Source: Streptomyces hayashii
Lineage (GTDB): Bacteria; Actinomycetota; Actinomycetes; Streptomycetales; Streptomycetaceae
Length of the DNA stretch: 37,451 bases
Direction of reading: 5' to 3'
Assembly: GCF_024539815.1 (NCBI RefSeq)
Contig: NZ_JAHHIU010000019.1
Span: 1 to 37,451, forward strand
Under the pieces are notes generated by a model. The model saw nothing but the letters and a program-made list of their open reading frames with translations, ran no database searches and was not told the origin of the DNA. The position numbers were made by a program, and so were the translations under genes. Within the stretch, counting starts at the first letter, position 1. Each line of letters begins with the position of its first letter. Of this stretch, positions 1-8,916 are shown one piece after another.

Positions 1-1
1 G

Positions 2-502
2 CCCACCACGTTCACCGTGTTCCCGCACAGGTTCACCGGGAGGTGCACCGGCAGCTGCACCCCGTTGCCGGAGATCACCGCCCTCCAGGTCAGCGCCCGG
101 CAGGCCGCCCACCCGCCCGTCGGGACCGGGACCGGGGCGGCGGTCGTGCAGTTCACCAACGTCTCCGGAAGGACGTGCGTCCTGAAGGGCCACCCGACGG
201 TCGCGGGCGCTGGCAACGGCTCCCCCTCCCACAACACCCCGCTCAAGGTCACCCCCACCGGCAGGGCGGCCACCGTGACGGTCCGGCCGCACGGCAAGGC
301 GTGGGTGAAGCTGACCTTCGTCCAGGTCCAGGGGGAGGGCGACGGCTACTGCGTGTCGGGCAAGGCCCCGAAGGCGTTTCCGACGATGGTCATCGGGCTG
401 CCGCACTCCGGGAAGCACCAGGTGGCCCTGAATGACGGGTGGTGGGCCGAGTGCGACAACAAGGTGACCGCCACCCCGGTCTCGTCGGTCAAGCCTTCCT
501 GA
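2..502 (+). CDS. DUF4232 domain secreted protein, 5' truncated
   Basis: The open frame runs in from the window edge and ends at TGA. A GTG at 17 is in frame, but codons before it are also open, so the true start and any signal peptide probably lie outside the window. The readable part carries the DUF4232 pattern: a conserved Cys in an R-T-C-V-L segment followed by a G-H-P turn, a second Cys in Y-C-V-S-G, and a third near the end in W-W-A-E-C. DUF4232 proteins are usually exported lipoproteins or secreted proteins of Actinobacteria with no assigned biochemical role. Family assignment is fairly secure; function is not known. Confidence 0.7.
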   Translation, partial: PTTFTVFPHRFTGRCTGSCTPLPEITALQVSARQAAHPPVGTGTGAAVVQFTNVSGRTCVLKGHPTVAGAGNGSPSHNTPLKVTPTGRAATVTVRPHGKAWVKLTFVQVQGEGDGYCVSGKAPKAFPTMVIGLPHSGKHQVALNDGWWAECDNKVTATPVSSVKPS

Positions 503-689
503 CTCCCGGCCCGCTGTGTGAACCTGGCGGCCCAACTCATCCAGCCTGGTCGCCGGCCACGTCCTCGACCAGCACCGCGATTCGTCTTGAAGCTCGGGCC
601 GCGGGCTCAAAGGGGCGGGCGCAGTGGCCGGTCGGGTGCCTGTCCATGGGGGAGTGGGGCTGCCGCGTGGACGGGTGTGACCGTGGGCC

Positions 690-1802
690 TCACGCTGTTT
701 CGAGGAAGGGGTAGTCGGTGTAGCCCTCGGCGCCCGGCCCGTAGAACAGTTCCGGCCGCGGCTCGTTCTCCGGGTGGCCACCCTGCCAGCGTGCGACCAG
801 GTCGGGGTTGGCGATGAGGGCCCGGCCCACGACCACGGCGTCGGCGTGGCCGGCCTCGATCTGCTGGAGCGCCTGCTCGCGGGTGGTCTGGCCGCCGAAG
901 GGGCCGCTGTTGACGATCAGCTTGCCGTCGAAGCGCCGCCGCAGCTCGTGGACCAGGTCGCCGCCCGGCTCGGCGTGCAGTACGGAGAGGTAGGCCAGGC
1001 CCAGCGGGCGCAGTTGGTCGAGCAGGGTGCCGTAAGTGGCCAGGACGTCGTCTCGGTCGGTCTCGAAGACGTCCCCGAGGTCGACCTCCGGCGAGATCCG
1101 CAACCCGACCCGCTCGGCACCGACGGCCTGGGCGACCGCCGTGACGACCTCGACGACGAGGCGGGCGCGGTTGCGCGGCGAGCCGCCGTATCCGTCGGTG
1201 CGCTGGTTGGCCGCCGGGGAGAGGAACTCCTGGAGCAGGTAGCCGTTGGCGCCGTGGATTTCCACGCCGTCCGCTCCCGCCTCGATGGCCCGGCGGGCCG
1301 CGGCGACGAAGTCCTCCACGGCTGCCCGGATCTCTGCGGTGGTCATCGCTTCCGGTACGGGGTAGGGCTGCTCGCCCTTCTCGGTGAACGTCTTGTTGTC
1401 GATGGCGATCGCGCTGGGGGCGAGGATGCGGCGGCCGCCGTTGATGTCGGGGTGAGTGCCGCGGCCGGCGTGCATGATCTGCAGGACGATGCGGCCGCCC
1501 TCGGCGTGCACCGCTTCGAACACCCGCTGCCAGCCGGCCGCCTGCTCATCGGTGGCGATGCCCGGCTCGCCGACGTACCCCTGCGACGCGTGGTCGGGGT
1601 AGGTGCCCTCGGTGATGATCATTCCGACGCTCGCCCGCTGCCGGTAGTACTCGACCATCAGGTCCCCGGGAATGCCGGAGGAACCGGCCCGGACCCGGGT
1701 CAGCGGTGCCATCACGATGCGGTTGGCGAGCTCGATCTTCCCGAGGGAGACGGGCGAGAAGAGCGACGGCACAGAAGAAACTTCTGAAACGTTGACAGTC
1801 AT
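690..1802 (-). CDS. Old Yellow Enzyme family alkene reductase (FMN, NADPH)
   Basis: A 370-residue flavin oxidoreductase of the NemA/OYE type. It is expected to hydrogenate activated C=C bonds (enones, maleimides, nitro compounds) using FMN and NAD(P)H in the cytosol. Visible features are an N-terminal L-F-S-P segment, the A-N-R-I-V-M-A-P-L-T-R FMN-binding strand near residue 26, the substrate-binding pair H183/N186 in H-G-A-N-G-Y, the following Q-R-T-D-G-Y-G-G-S segment, and the C-terminal V-V-G-R-A phosphate-binding turn. Length is normal. An A/G-rich stretch precedes the ATG. It lies 424 bp downstream of an aldehyde dehydrogenase on the same strand, near an MmyB-like regulator, a common setting for electrophile-detoxifying enzymes. 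Confidence 0.93.
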   Translation of the reverse strand: MTVNVSEVSSVPSLFSPVSLGKIELANRIVMAPLTRVRAGSSGIPGDLMVEYYRQRASVGMIITEGTYPDHASQGYVGEPGIATDEQAAGWQRVFEAVHAEGGRIVLQIMHAGRGTHPDINGGRRILAPSAIAIDNKTFTEKGEQPYPVPEAMTTAEIRAAVEDFVAAARRAIEAGADGVEIHGANGYLLQEFLSPAANQRTDGYGGSPRNRARLVVEVVTAVAQAVGAERVGLRISPEVDLGDVFETDRDDVLATYGTLLDQLRPLGLAYLSVLHAEPGGDLVHELRRRFDGKLIVNSGPFGGQTTREQALQQIEAGHADAVVVGRALIANPDLVARWQGGHPENEPRPELFYGPGAEGYTDYPFLETA

Positions 1803-2226
1803 GGGTTTCTTTCTTTCTGCAATACGGAGGAAAACGGGATGAAGGTCTGCGGCGCAGAGGGTCCACGCTGTCCCGGCGGAGGCACGGATGCGGCCCTCGG
1901 GCAGGCGCGGGCCCGCTGACGGTGACGCGGTTTTAGGGCCGCGCTCGGGGTGTGGGTGGTATGGGAGGCGAACGCGGTGAGAGCCGCATGCAGTCGGCGT
2001 CGACGTCGACGCCGGTCGAGTGCAACTGCCCGCCGGAGTACGGGCGGTCGCTCCTTGCGCACGATCAGCAGTCAGCTAGGTGAAGAGGACCGATACACGG
2101 CTTCACCTTGACCGCACTCATGGCGGTGGCGAGAACAGCGATCTCAGCGATCCGCATTCTCACCGGCCTGAGGCACTTCCGCCGGCCGACCGCCCATCGG
2201 GCAGCCTGCTTCGAGAGAGCGCGGGC
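1803..2226. other. Intergenic region between oxidoreductase genes
   Basis: These 424 bp between the aldehyde dehydrogenase stop and the OYE start contain no convincing gene. Open frames here have poor codon structure. The region should hold the OYE promoter and includes a perfect 20-bp palindrome listed separately. I could not assign -35/-10 elements. Confidence 0.5.
1995..2014. promoter_or_regulatory. 20-bp perfect palindrome upstream of OYE gene
   Basis: A perfect spacerless palindrome built around CGACGTCG, about 195 bp upstream of the OYE start codon. Its symmetry and position fit a dimeric repressor site. GC-rich palindromes also arise by chance in such DNA, and no regulator can be assigned. 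Confidence 0.3.
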
Positions 2227-3573
2227 CTAGCTGAGCGGGACGTCCGCGACAGCCTTGAGGTGGCTGAACGTCTCGATGGAGTACCGGCCGTGGTAGCGGC
2301 CCAAGCCGCTCTCTCCGACGCCGCCGAAGGGCAGGCCGGGCATGAGCAGCTGTATCACCGGCTGGCCCCAGGCGACGCCGCCGGAGGACGTCTCCTTCAC
2401 CAGGCGCGACTTGGTGGCCTCGGACGTGGTGAAGGCGTAGAGCGCGAGCGGCTTGTCGCGTTCGTTGATGAAGGTGATGGCCGCATCAAGGTCCTCGACC
2501 TCGACGACGGCGAGGATAGGACCGAAGATCTCCTCCTGCATGACCGGCGATGCGGGGTCGACGTCGGTGAGCACAGTGGGGGCGATGAACAGGTCGTCGC
2601 GGTCGTGCTTGCCTCCCACTGCCGCCCGGCCGGAATCCAGCAGAGCGGTGAGCCGGTCGAAGTGCCGCTCGTTGATGATCCGGCCGAAGTCGGCCGCGGT
2701 CTGCGGAGTGGAGCCGAACTGAGCTTCGACCGCCGCGCGCAGGGCGGGAACCAGCGCGGCGGCGGTGGCAGGATCGGCCAGGACGTAGTCCGGGGCTACG
2801 CACTGCTGCCCCGCGTTGCCGAACTTGGCGCCGACCAGCCGCTTCGCGGTCTCGTCCACGTCGGCGTCCGGCGCCACGAAGACCGGCGACTTGCCCCCGA
2901 GCTCCAGCGTGACCGGGGTGAGGTGCTTGGCCGCCGCGGCCATGACGACCCGGCCGACCGTGCCATTACCCGTGTAGAAGATGTGGTCGAAACGCTGCGC
3001 CAGGAGGGCCGTGGTCTCCTCGGCTCCCCCCTCGACCACGGTCAGCACGTCGGCGTCGAAGTACTGTCGCAGCAGGCGTGAAGCCACCGCCGATGTGTGC
3101 AGCGACATCTCGCTCGGCTTGGCCACCACGGTGTTCCCGGCGGCCAGGGCGCCGATGATGGGGTCGATGAGAAGGTGCAGCGGGAAGTTCCACGGAGCGA
3201 TCACCAAGACGACCCCGAGCGGGTCGTAGGTGGTGTAGGCCGTGGTCGTGGGACCGAAGTGGGCGGGAACCTCCACCGGGCGGGGCTCAAGCCAGCTCGC
3301 GAGGTTTGCCAGCGTCTCGTCGATGTCGGCGACCGTGAAGTCGATCTCCTGCATCTTCGCCTCGGCGGCATTCTTCCGCAGATCCGCCCAGAGCGCTTCG
3401 ATCAGCTCCTGCTCGTTTTCCACCAGCAGGGCCCGCAGCCTCCGCAGCTGGTTGACACGCCAGTCCAGTGAGCGGGTGATGCCGGTGTCGAACGTCGCAC
3501 GCAGGCGGCCGACCACCTCCGCCGCCGTCTCCGTCCGGTGCGTCCCCGACTCGATCCCCTGTGTTGCGGTCAT
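2227..3573 (-). CDS. Aldehyde dehydrogenase family protein
   Basis: 448 residues, the short class-3-like ALDH length. It should oxidise aldehydes to acids with NAD(P)+. Visible motifs are P-W-N-F at 127-130, the cofactor Lys152 in A-K-P-S-E, the general base Glu224 in E-L-G-G-K-S-P, and the nucleophile Cys258 in G-Q-Q-C, followed by a conserved E-E-I-F-G-P and an F-G-G-V-G-E-S-G near the C terminus. GGAG lies 8 nt before the ATG. The gene is divergent from the MmyB-like regulator (175-bp gap) and upstream of the OYE gene. The pair plausibly handles reactive carbonyls and enals, but the substrate cannot be read from sequence. Confidence 0.93.
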   Translation of the reverse strand: MTATQGIESGTHRTETAAEVVGRLRATFDTGITRSLDWRVNQLRRLRALLVENEQELIEALWADLRKNAAEAKMQEIDFTVADIDETLANLASWLEPRPVEVPAHFGPTTTAYTTYDPLGVVLVIAPWNFPLHLLIDPIIGALAAGNTVVAKPSEMSLHTSAVASRLLRQYFDADVLTVVEGGAEETTALLAQRFDHIFYTGNGTVGRVVMAAAAKHLTPVTLELGGKSPVFVAPDADVDETAKRLVGAKFGNAGQQCVAPDYVLADPATAAALVPALRAAVEAQFGSTPQTAADFGRIINERHFDRLTALLDSGRAAVGGKHDRDDLFIAPTVLTDVDPASPVMQEEIFGPILAVVEVEDLDAAITFINERDKPLALYAFTTSEATKSRLVKETSSGGVAWGQPVIQLLMPGLPFGGVGESGLGRYHGRYSIETFSHLKAVADVPLS

Positions 3574-3748
3574 GGGGGTGTACTCCGTTCTTGATCCAAA
3601 CCACGCCCCGGCCGCCTACCGGCCGGGCACGGACTCCAGCGTGCTGGGCGATCCGGTATTCACCCAGGTCACGGCTTTGAGTACGTGCGCGGTGCCTACC
3701 ACTGACTGGGTCAGGCTGCTCTGCGTCCGACCGTGGATACTCGAAGGC
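3574..3748. promoter_or_regulatory. Divergent promoter region, ALDH / MmyB-like regulator
   Basis: These 175 bp must carry the start signals for both divergent genes. An inverted repeat CTGAC-TGG-GTCAG lies at 3702-3714, about 35 bp before the regulator start, and is a candidate autoregulatory site. No confident -35/-10 pair was found. The regulator's GAAGG lies very close to its ATG, so initiation there may be weak. Confidence 0.35.
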
Positions 3749-4672
3749 ATGGACGAATACCCCGAGCCGGTGCGTCAGCCTGGCGCCGGCGCTCTGGACC
3801 CGCGTGCCGAGCTCAGTGAGTTCCTGCGCACCCGGCGGGCCCGGCTGAAGCCGGAGGACGTGGGGCTGCGGGACTTCGGACGGTACCGGCGGGTGCCAGG
3901 GCTGCGCCGGGAGGAGCTGGCCCAGCTGGCGGACGTCTCGGTGGCTTACTACACGCGCCTGGAGCAGGGCAACGGGCAGAACGTGTCGGCGGAGGTCCTC
4001 GACGCCATCGCCCGCGCGCTCAGGCTGAGCGATGCCGAGCACGCCCACCTCACGCACCTGGCGAAGCCGAAGCAGCAGAAGAAGAAGCCGGCCGGCCGCG
4101 CCCAGCAGGTGCGGGGCCCCCTGCGGACACTGCTGGACACCATGGACGGCGTTCCGGCGATCCTCGTGGGGCGGCGCTCAGACATCCTCGTCTGGAACCG
4201 GATGGCCGCTGCGGTCTTCGGCGACTGGAGCGAGCTGCCCACGCAGGAGCAGAACTGGGCGCGGCTGGTGTTCCTGCGGCCCGATTACCGCGACCTGTTC
4301 GTGGACTGGGAGCACAAAGCCAGCGACGTCGTCGCTCAGCTGCGCATGGACGCCGGCTCCCATCCGAACGACCCCCGGCTGTCCGCGCTGGTGGGCGAAC
4401 TCTCCGTGAAGAGCGAGGAGTTCAGGCGTCTGTGGGCCACTCACGACGTCAAGGAGAAGTGCCACGGCATCCAGCGCCTGCACCACCCCCTCGTCGGCGA
4501 ACTCGATCTCCGCCTGGAGTCGTTCCACCAGGCCGACGCCGCCGAACAGATGCTGGTGACGTACCACGCCGAACCGGACTCCCCGTCCGCGGAGGCCCTA
4601 CGACTGCTGGCCAGCTGGGGCACCGACGCGACCCGGGCGGGAGCCGGGATGCCGCCAAAACGCACGACTTGA
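3749..4672 (+). CDS. XRE-type regulator with MmyB-like ligand-binding domain
   Basis: A 307-residue DNA-binding regulator. The N-terminal HTH covers about residues 25-95: R-R-V-P-G-L-R-R-E-E-L-A-Q-L-A-D-V-S, then S-V-A-Y-Y-T-R-L-E-Q-G. A basic linker (K-P-K-Q-Q-K-K-K) and the MmyB-like PAS-type ligand-binding domain follow, marked by V-W-N-R-M-A near residue 150 and a late H-P-L-V-G-E-L-D-L segment. This is a very common Streptomyces family, often placed beside the oxidoreductase gene it represses. The ATG at 3749 was chosen because the HTH follows immediately and the open frame upstream overlaps the ALDH gene. Predicted target: the shared intergenic region and the ALDH/OYE genes. Confidence 0.9.
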   Translation: MDEYPEPVRQPGAGALDPRAELSEFLRTRRARLKPEDVGLRDFGRYRRVPGLRREELAQLADVSVAYYTRLEQGNGQNVSAEVLDAIARALRLSDAEHAHLTHLAKPKQQKKKPAGRAQQVRGPLRTLLDTMDGVPAILVGRRSDILVWNRMAAAVFGDWSELPTQEQNWARLVFLRPDYRDLFVDWEHKASDVVAQLRMDAGSHPNDPRLSALVGELSVKSEEFRRLWATHDVKEKCHGIQRLHHPLVGELDLRLESFHQADAAEQMLVTYHAEPDSPSAEALRLLASWGTDATRAGAGMPPKRTT

Positions 4673-4911
4673 TGAACTTGCCTCGATCATCGGTAATTGG
4701 CTGTGCGCCACGCCCAGCGCCTTCAGCACGTCAGACGCCTCCGGCGGGCGGTGTCGGATTCAGGACGGCACGGGTGGCGCGGGCGTGCTGCGGTTGGGCA
4801 GTGGAAGAACGGTGCCCGCCGCTACGCAGGGCGCGTCGGCTGTGCCGTCCCCATGCTGCCGAGGCGAGTGGGACGACACCTGGCGCATGTTCTGGGCCCG
4901 AACGGACCCCC

Positions 4912-5322
4912 TCAGATTTCGATGCGCCGTTGCCACCAGGGAAGATCCTGTGGAGCGAACGGGTCGTTAACCGTTCTGCCTAGGATCCGGGCGTCGACGG
5001 GAGCCAGTGCGGCCCGCAACTCTCGCCGCGCTCGTGAGCGCAGGTTCCAAGCTGTCACTTCCAGCAGCGAGCGGACGTGGCGGGTTGGGACGTCTGAGTA
5101 CCCGTAGCGCCGTTCTTCAGCACTACGAGGCCGCTCGGCACGCAGAGCCCTACGTCGGAAGGCGAGCGCGACATCACCTCTCGGCAAGCCTCGTTCGCGC
5201 TCGAATGCAGCTATCTGCCGGTTCGCTGACGCTGACAGCCCTCGTATCACGGTGCGTATGGCGTGCCTTGTGTCCCGAGGCGGCAGCTGAGACCTCATCT
5301 CGCCCGGTGCTCGGCGAGGCAT
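4912..5322 (-). CDS. Hypothetical protein, basic, 136 aa
   Basis: A 136-residue reading frame on the minus strand with plausible composition: a mixed charged N-terminal half, then a C-terminal half rich in conserved-looking patches (E-E-R-R-Y-G-Y-S-D-V-P-T-R-H, L-E-V-T-A-W-N-L, D-P-F-A-P-Q-D-L-P-W-W-Q-R-R). It looks like a lineage-restricted actinobacterial protein of unknown function. No signal peptide or membrane segment is seen. The start is uncertain; an internal start is possible. No operon partner. I do not recognise the family. Confidence 0.45.
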   Translation of the reverse strand: MPRRAPGEMRSQLPPRDTRHAIRTVIRGLSASANRQIAAFERERGLPRGDVALAFRRRALRAERPRSAEERRYGYSDVPTRHVRSLLEVTAWNLRSRARRELRAALAPVDARILGRTVNDPFAPQDLPWWQRRIEI

Positions 5323-5684
5323 GTCGACTTCCTGAAGGTGCCGGTACTGGCAAGTCCCCGAACGCTAGCCCAACCGTCAACGATCCTCAAGGCTCACCCG
5401 AGGCATCGGCAGCGCGCTTGTTCCGACCCAAACAGCGCATGGTTGCAACACTGCCTCTTCACCAGTCTGGCCGGCAAACCCGGAGCCCCCGATCACAGCG
5501 ATGCGTCACGTGGCCGCCGCCGGCCTCCCCAACCTCGACGAAGACGCGCCCGCCGCCTGGGCGGCCTGACACCCGCACCATCCCTGCGCACCCTCACCGA
5601 TCTGTTCCTCCACCTGGGCGCCCTGCGCTCTGATCCTCGACGCCATGCGGATCTCCCACCTGTCGGCTAAGGTCCTGCCAACGG
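5323..5684. other. Region without a convincing gene
   Basis: No reading frame here looks coding over its length. A short stretch around 5500-5570 in the plus direction (M-R-H-V-A-A-A-G-L-P-N-L-D then D-A-P-A-A-W-A-A) reads like the remains of a gene end, so the segment may be gene debris. Confidence 0.35.
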
Positions 5685-6083
5685 GTGACCCACCGCGGAA
5701 ACGTCGCCGGTATTCACGACGCCGTGGTCGACTTCGCCGACGAACTCAAGCGCCGCAACGATCTCACTGACGACGACCTCGCCGACGTGCCCCGGCTGAT
5801 CGTCGCGATGGACAGCGCCAACATCACGCTGCGTCAGATCGCCAGCTACTTGGAGACCTTGCCGGGAGAACGACCCGAAGACGTCCTCGGCCGTCACCCC
5901 TACGTCCGTCTGAAACTCGCACCGCGGCTGGCCATAAAGCGGCCCAAGCGAGCCGGGGCTCCTGACAAGACGATCTTCGCCGAACAATACTTGATCAGAA
6001 GCGCCTTCGATGCAGCCAAGGCTTGCCCGGCAACCGGTAGGGGACTTCGAGTCGGACACGGCACGGGCCTCGGGGGCTGGTGA
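5685..6083 (+). CDS. Hypothetical protein, possibly 3'-truncated
   Basis: A 132-residue frame from a GTG. The first ~95 residues have good codon use and an acidic helical look (D-D-D-L-A-D-V-P, L-R-Q-I-A-S-Y-L). The last ~30 residues (T-G-R-G-L-R-V-G-H-G-T-G) look like read-through into non-coding DNA, so the original 3' end may be lost. Family not recognised. It converges on the lectin gene, with a terminator hairpin between them. Confidence 0.35.
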   Translation: MTHRGNVAGIHDAVVDFADELKRRNDLTDDDLADVPRLIVAMDSANITLRQIASYLETLPGERPEDVLGRHPYVRLKLAPRLAIKRPKRAGAPDKTIFAEQYLIRSAFDAAKACPATGRGLRVGHGTGLGGW

Positions 6084-6141
6084 CCCCTATCGTGCTTCGG
6101 CTCGGCCCATCGACCGAGACAAGAGCCCGCTGACCGCCGTG

Positions 6142-6166
6142 GAGGGCCACCCCCTGGGTGGCCCTC
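6142..6166 (-). terminator. Strong hairpin after lectin gene
   Basis: A perfect 11-bp stem (GAGGGCCACCC / GGGTGGCCCTC) with a 3-nt loop lies 41 bp past the lectin stop codon. There is no T-run, as is usual for Streptomyces terminators. It sits between convergent genes and could serve both. Confidence 0.75.
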
Positions 6167-6206
6167 GCGGTACGTGCGGCGTTCAACCGGGAGTGTCCCT
6201 GGGCAT

Positions 6207-6767
6207 TCACCAGTTGGTGTCGTTGTTCGCCAAGCGCCAAAGACGATCGTCGCTCGGGTACGCAGTGTCGAGATAGAGAGTGTCCCAGCTGCCGTCGTTG
6301 TAGCGGTTGAGAGCCACAGCGAGCTTGTTGTTGACCTTGGGCTGCCACAGCCACCAGCGGGATGTGTTGTCGTACTCGGGACGCAGAACCCAGCGTTGCA
6401 CGTCCGAACCGTTGCAGGTCCGCACGACGACGGTGGTGCCGCGGGCGGGCGTGTCGGTGGACGGCTGCAAGCACTTGTCAGCCGCCTGGTTCCTGAAGGT
6501 CAGGCTGTAGCTTCCGTCTTCCCACTTACCGTTGACCTCGTCCCAGACCTCGCTCTTGTAGTGCCAATTCGGATCCCGCAAAGAGTTGGCGATAGCACCG
6601 TCGCCAGTGGAGTCGCCCTGCAACGCCAGTCGGCTCCCGTCGGTCTTGTTGATCAGGTCCTGACCGGTGCGATCCGCCGCCGAGGCCTGGCCAGCTGCAA
6701 GGACGCTGACGAGGGCGGTGGCGGTGGCCATGCATGCGGCGTTGCGGGCGAGGCGGAGCGTGAGCAT
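6207..6767 (-). CDS. Secreted ricin-type beta-trefoil (lectin-like) protein
   Basis: 186 residues from the ATG at 6767, chosen because AGGAG lies just upstream and a Sec signal peptide follows at once: basic R-L-A-R, a hydrophobic stretch, then A-S-A-A near residue 31. The mature part reads like one ricin-B-like repeat unit: C-L-Q-P near residue 106, V-V-R-T-C-N-G, then D-V-Q-R-W (a Q-x-W motif), followed by a second W-rich strand and L-W-R-L. Such domains bind sugars on polysaccharides or cell walls. No catalytic domain is attached. A clear terminator follows. The exact ligand is unknown. Confidence 0.75.
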   Translation of the reverse strand: MLTLRLARNAACMATATALVSVLAAGQASAADRTGQDLINKTDGSRLALQGDSTGDGAIANSLRDPNWHYKSEVWDEVNGKWEDGSYSLTFRNQAADKCLQPSTDTPARGTTVVVRTCNGSDVQRWVLRPEYDNTSRWWLWQPKVNNKLAVALNRYNDGSWDTLYLDTAYPSDDRLWRLANNDTNW

Positions 6768-7220
6768 AAGTCTCCTTCGAGTACGGCACTTCCAGTCCAG
6801 CCGACGGCCTGGCAGGCGAATGGCCAGGCGCTGGCCTGCATTCTCAAAGTGCTTCAAAGGGTGGCGGACTGATAGGGAGAGGGCTGCCCATGGCGCAAAA
6901 TGGGCCCTCACTATCCAGTGGAGCGACATTCGTGTCGACCGGTAACCATCCAGCAGAAACGTTGAGCCCAAAGCGGCTTGCCGGTGGCAAAGCGACTGGA
7001 ACGCCGTTCCCACAAGTGGGTGAAGACGGTCAACCGCAGATGACGGCCAATTCTGATAACCAGCACCGTGGGCGACCGGCGGCGACGGCACCACCGGTCT
7101 CTGACGCTTGACCTACTCGACCCGAGCAGAACACCGTCGTGGCGAAGGCACGGTCCGAGGACTTACAACGGCTGGCACAATGAAATGGATCGGCTTTGAT
7201 GGCCGTGTCCGGGGCGGGAG
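6768..7220. other. Gap between lectin gene and IS remnant
   Basis: No gene is supported in these 453 bp. The part next to 6768 should hold the lectin promoter and contains two CTTTGA copies on the minus strand about 90 bp before its start. The rest probably includes the unidentified left end of the IS5-type remnant. Confidence 0.4.
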
Positions 7221-8058
7221 TTGAGTGTTCGGTCTGGTGTGGGGACATCGCCGTGGATCGTGTCGGATGAGCTGTGGGACCGTCTGGAGCCGCTGCTGCC
7301 GCGGCGCGAGCGGCCTTCCGGTACCCGGGCCGCAAGGCATTACCGGACCGGGAGGTGCTGTGCGGAATCCTCTACGTCCTGCACACCGGGATCCAGTGGG
7401 AGTACCAGCCCCAGGAGCTGGGTTTCGGCTCGGGCATGCCCTGTTGGCGACGCTTGCGGGACTGGAACAACGCCGACGTGTGGCAGCGGCTCCATGAGGT
7501 CCTGCTGGCTGAACTGAATGCAGCCTCACGCCTGGACTGGTCCCGCTGCGTGGTCGACTCCTCCCACGTCAGGGCCCTAAAAGGGGGCAGCACAAGGGCC
7601 CCTCGCCGGTCGACAGGGGGCGGGCCGGCTCAAAACACCACTTGATCGCCGACGGGCACGGCACCCCGCTCGCGGTCCTGCTGACCGGCGGCAACCGCAA
7701 CGACGTCACCCAACTGCTGCCGCTGCTCGACGCGATCCCACCAGTCCGCGGCCGGGTTGGACGTCCTCGCCGCAGGCCGGACTCACTGTTCGCCGAGCGC
7801 GGCTACGACCACGACATCTACCGCGACCAGGTCCGCGCCCGCGGCATCGTTCCCGCCATCGCCCGCCGCAGCACCCTGCACGGCACTGGACTGGGCACCT
7901 ACCGCTGGGTCGTGGAGAGGACTTTCGCCCGGCTGCACGGTTTCCGACGTCTGCGCATCCGATGGGAACGGCGAGCCGACATCCACGAAGCCTTCCTCAA
8001 ACTCGCCTGCTGCCTGATCACTCACCGACAGCTCGGCGTTTTGCGATGCCGCCGGTAG
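7221..8058 (+). pseudogene. IS5-family transposase, frameshifted
   Basis: The transposase is split over three frames. The N-terminal S-P-W-I-V-S-D-E-L-W-D-R-L segment runs to about 7313. The frame then changes to F-R-Y-P-G-R-K, L-C-G-I-L-Y-V-L-H-T-G-I-Q-W-E and the first catalytic Asp (V-V-D-S-S-H-V-R-A). A second change near 7590 restores P-S-P-V-D-R-G, S-K-H-H-L-I-A-D-G and the rest of the DDE domain (T-G-G-N-R-N-D, Y-R-W-V-V-E-R-T with the catalytic Glu), ending at 8058. One -1 shift can be programmed in IS5 elements, but two separate shifts make an active enzyme unlikely. Terminal repeats were not identified. Confidence 0.85.
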
Positions 8059-8119
8059 AGGTCATCGCGCGGCCGGGCGCTGCAGAGACGCAGATCTGCT
8101 CTGAGAGGCATCCAACAGC

Positions 8120-8626
8120 CTATGAAACGGCGACACCGTGCTGCAGTTCACACCTGTCGTGCTGGAGGTGCAGCCGGCGGAGGTCTTGCAGCGCAGCGAC
8201 GGGAAAGGAGTGCTGAACCCACTTCGCCCGGTAGCCGTCCTCGCCATGGACCCGCAGCACTGACTGAGCGGCTTCCGTTACGACGTGGCTCAGAAGATCT
8301 CGCGGCTGTGTAGAGGCCCAGACGAGTGTGCCCTTCTGGTCGGGCACGTTGAAGCTCGCAGACATGTCGGGGAAGCGGTAGATCGCCACGTCCACCTCCG
8401 AGCCTCTGCCTCCTAGGACCCACCTCACTTCAGCCGGTTCAAGGTCGAAGGAGAAGCGCTGGACAGGCATGGGGCCATACAGACCCGCCACACCGTGAAG
8501 CAAGTCGGCAAGCGCATCCGTGCAGTAGCTGACGATGTCCTTCCGCTCCGAAGAACGATCCCTGATGAGGCACGTTGCCCAGCCGCTGCCACTCAGTTCC
8601 CAACTGAACTGAAGATCCTTGGTCAT
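8120..8626 (-). CDS. Hypothetical protein, 168 aa
   Basis: The start at 8626 has GGAGGGG 4-6 nt upstream, which decides it over an upstream GTG in frame. The protein is soluble with no signal peptide: an N-terminal F-S-W-E-L-S-G-S-G-W-A-T-C strand, a central helix (D-A-L-A-D-L-L-H-G-V-A), and F-S-F-D-L-E-P-A-E-V-R-W. It resembles small actinobacterial proteins of unknown function, possibly of the immunity-like type with alternating strands, but no family can be named. The C-terminal tail (after Q-D-L-R-R-L) looks less coding and may be altered. It stands alone between an IS remnant and gene debris. Confidence 0.6.
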   Translation of the reverse strand: MTKDLQFSWELSGSGWATCLIRDRSSERKDIVSYCTDALADLLHGVAGLYGPMPVQRFSFDLEPAEVRWVLGGRGSEVDVAIYRFPDMSASFNVPDQKGTLVWASTQPRDLLSHVVTEAAQSVLRVHGEDGYRAKWVQHSFPVAALQDLRRLHLQHDRCELQHGVAVS

Positions 8627-8727
8627 CCCGCCCCTCCGGTGATCGTCTCCGAAGACGGTACAGCGCACAGACCGGGGAACCCTCGCCTTCAACGCAACCA
8701 ACCGCCGCGGCCCAGCAGTCAGTAGAG

Positions 8728-8916
8728 GTGGAAGGCAACTACGAAGGCGCGCTGCATGAGCGGTTCGCGGACTACCGGGTACGCGGGTAGTGGTTCGACC
8801 TGACGCCCCTCGGAGATCCCGCCACGGTTGTCATTGACGCCTTGGCAGACCTGGGAGTGGATATCCGGACCAGCCACCAGAGCGGGGCGCGCGTGGCCGA
8901 CCCGACAGGCGGCTGA
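8728..8916 (+). pseudogene. T5orf172 / Mug113-like (GIY-YIG related) C-terminal fragment
   Basis: Read from 8728, the frame gives G-A-L-H-E-R-F-A-D-Y-R-V-R-G, a TAG stop, then W-F-D-L-T. This matches the L-H-x-R-F-x-x-x-R-V-x-G-E-W-F block typical of T5orf172/Mug113 domains in phage and plasmid proteins. GAG for the conserved Glu has become TAG. The frame continues to TGA at 8914. The N-terminal part is missing. Assignment rests on this one block. Confidence 0.5.

Noticed and set aside
774..1787. Long open frame antisense to the OYE gene
   Set aside because: Mirror of a high-GC gene; Val/Gly/Asp-rich with no family motifs, while the opposite strand is a clear enzyme.
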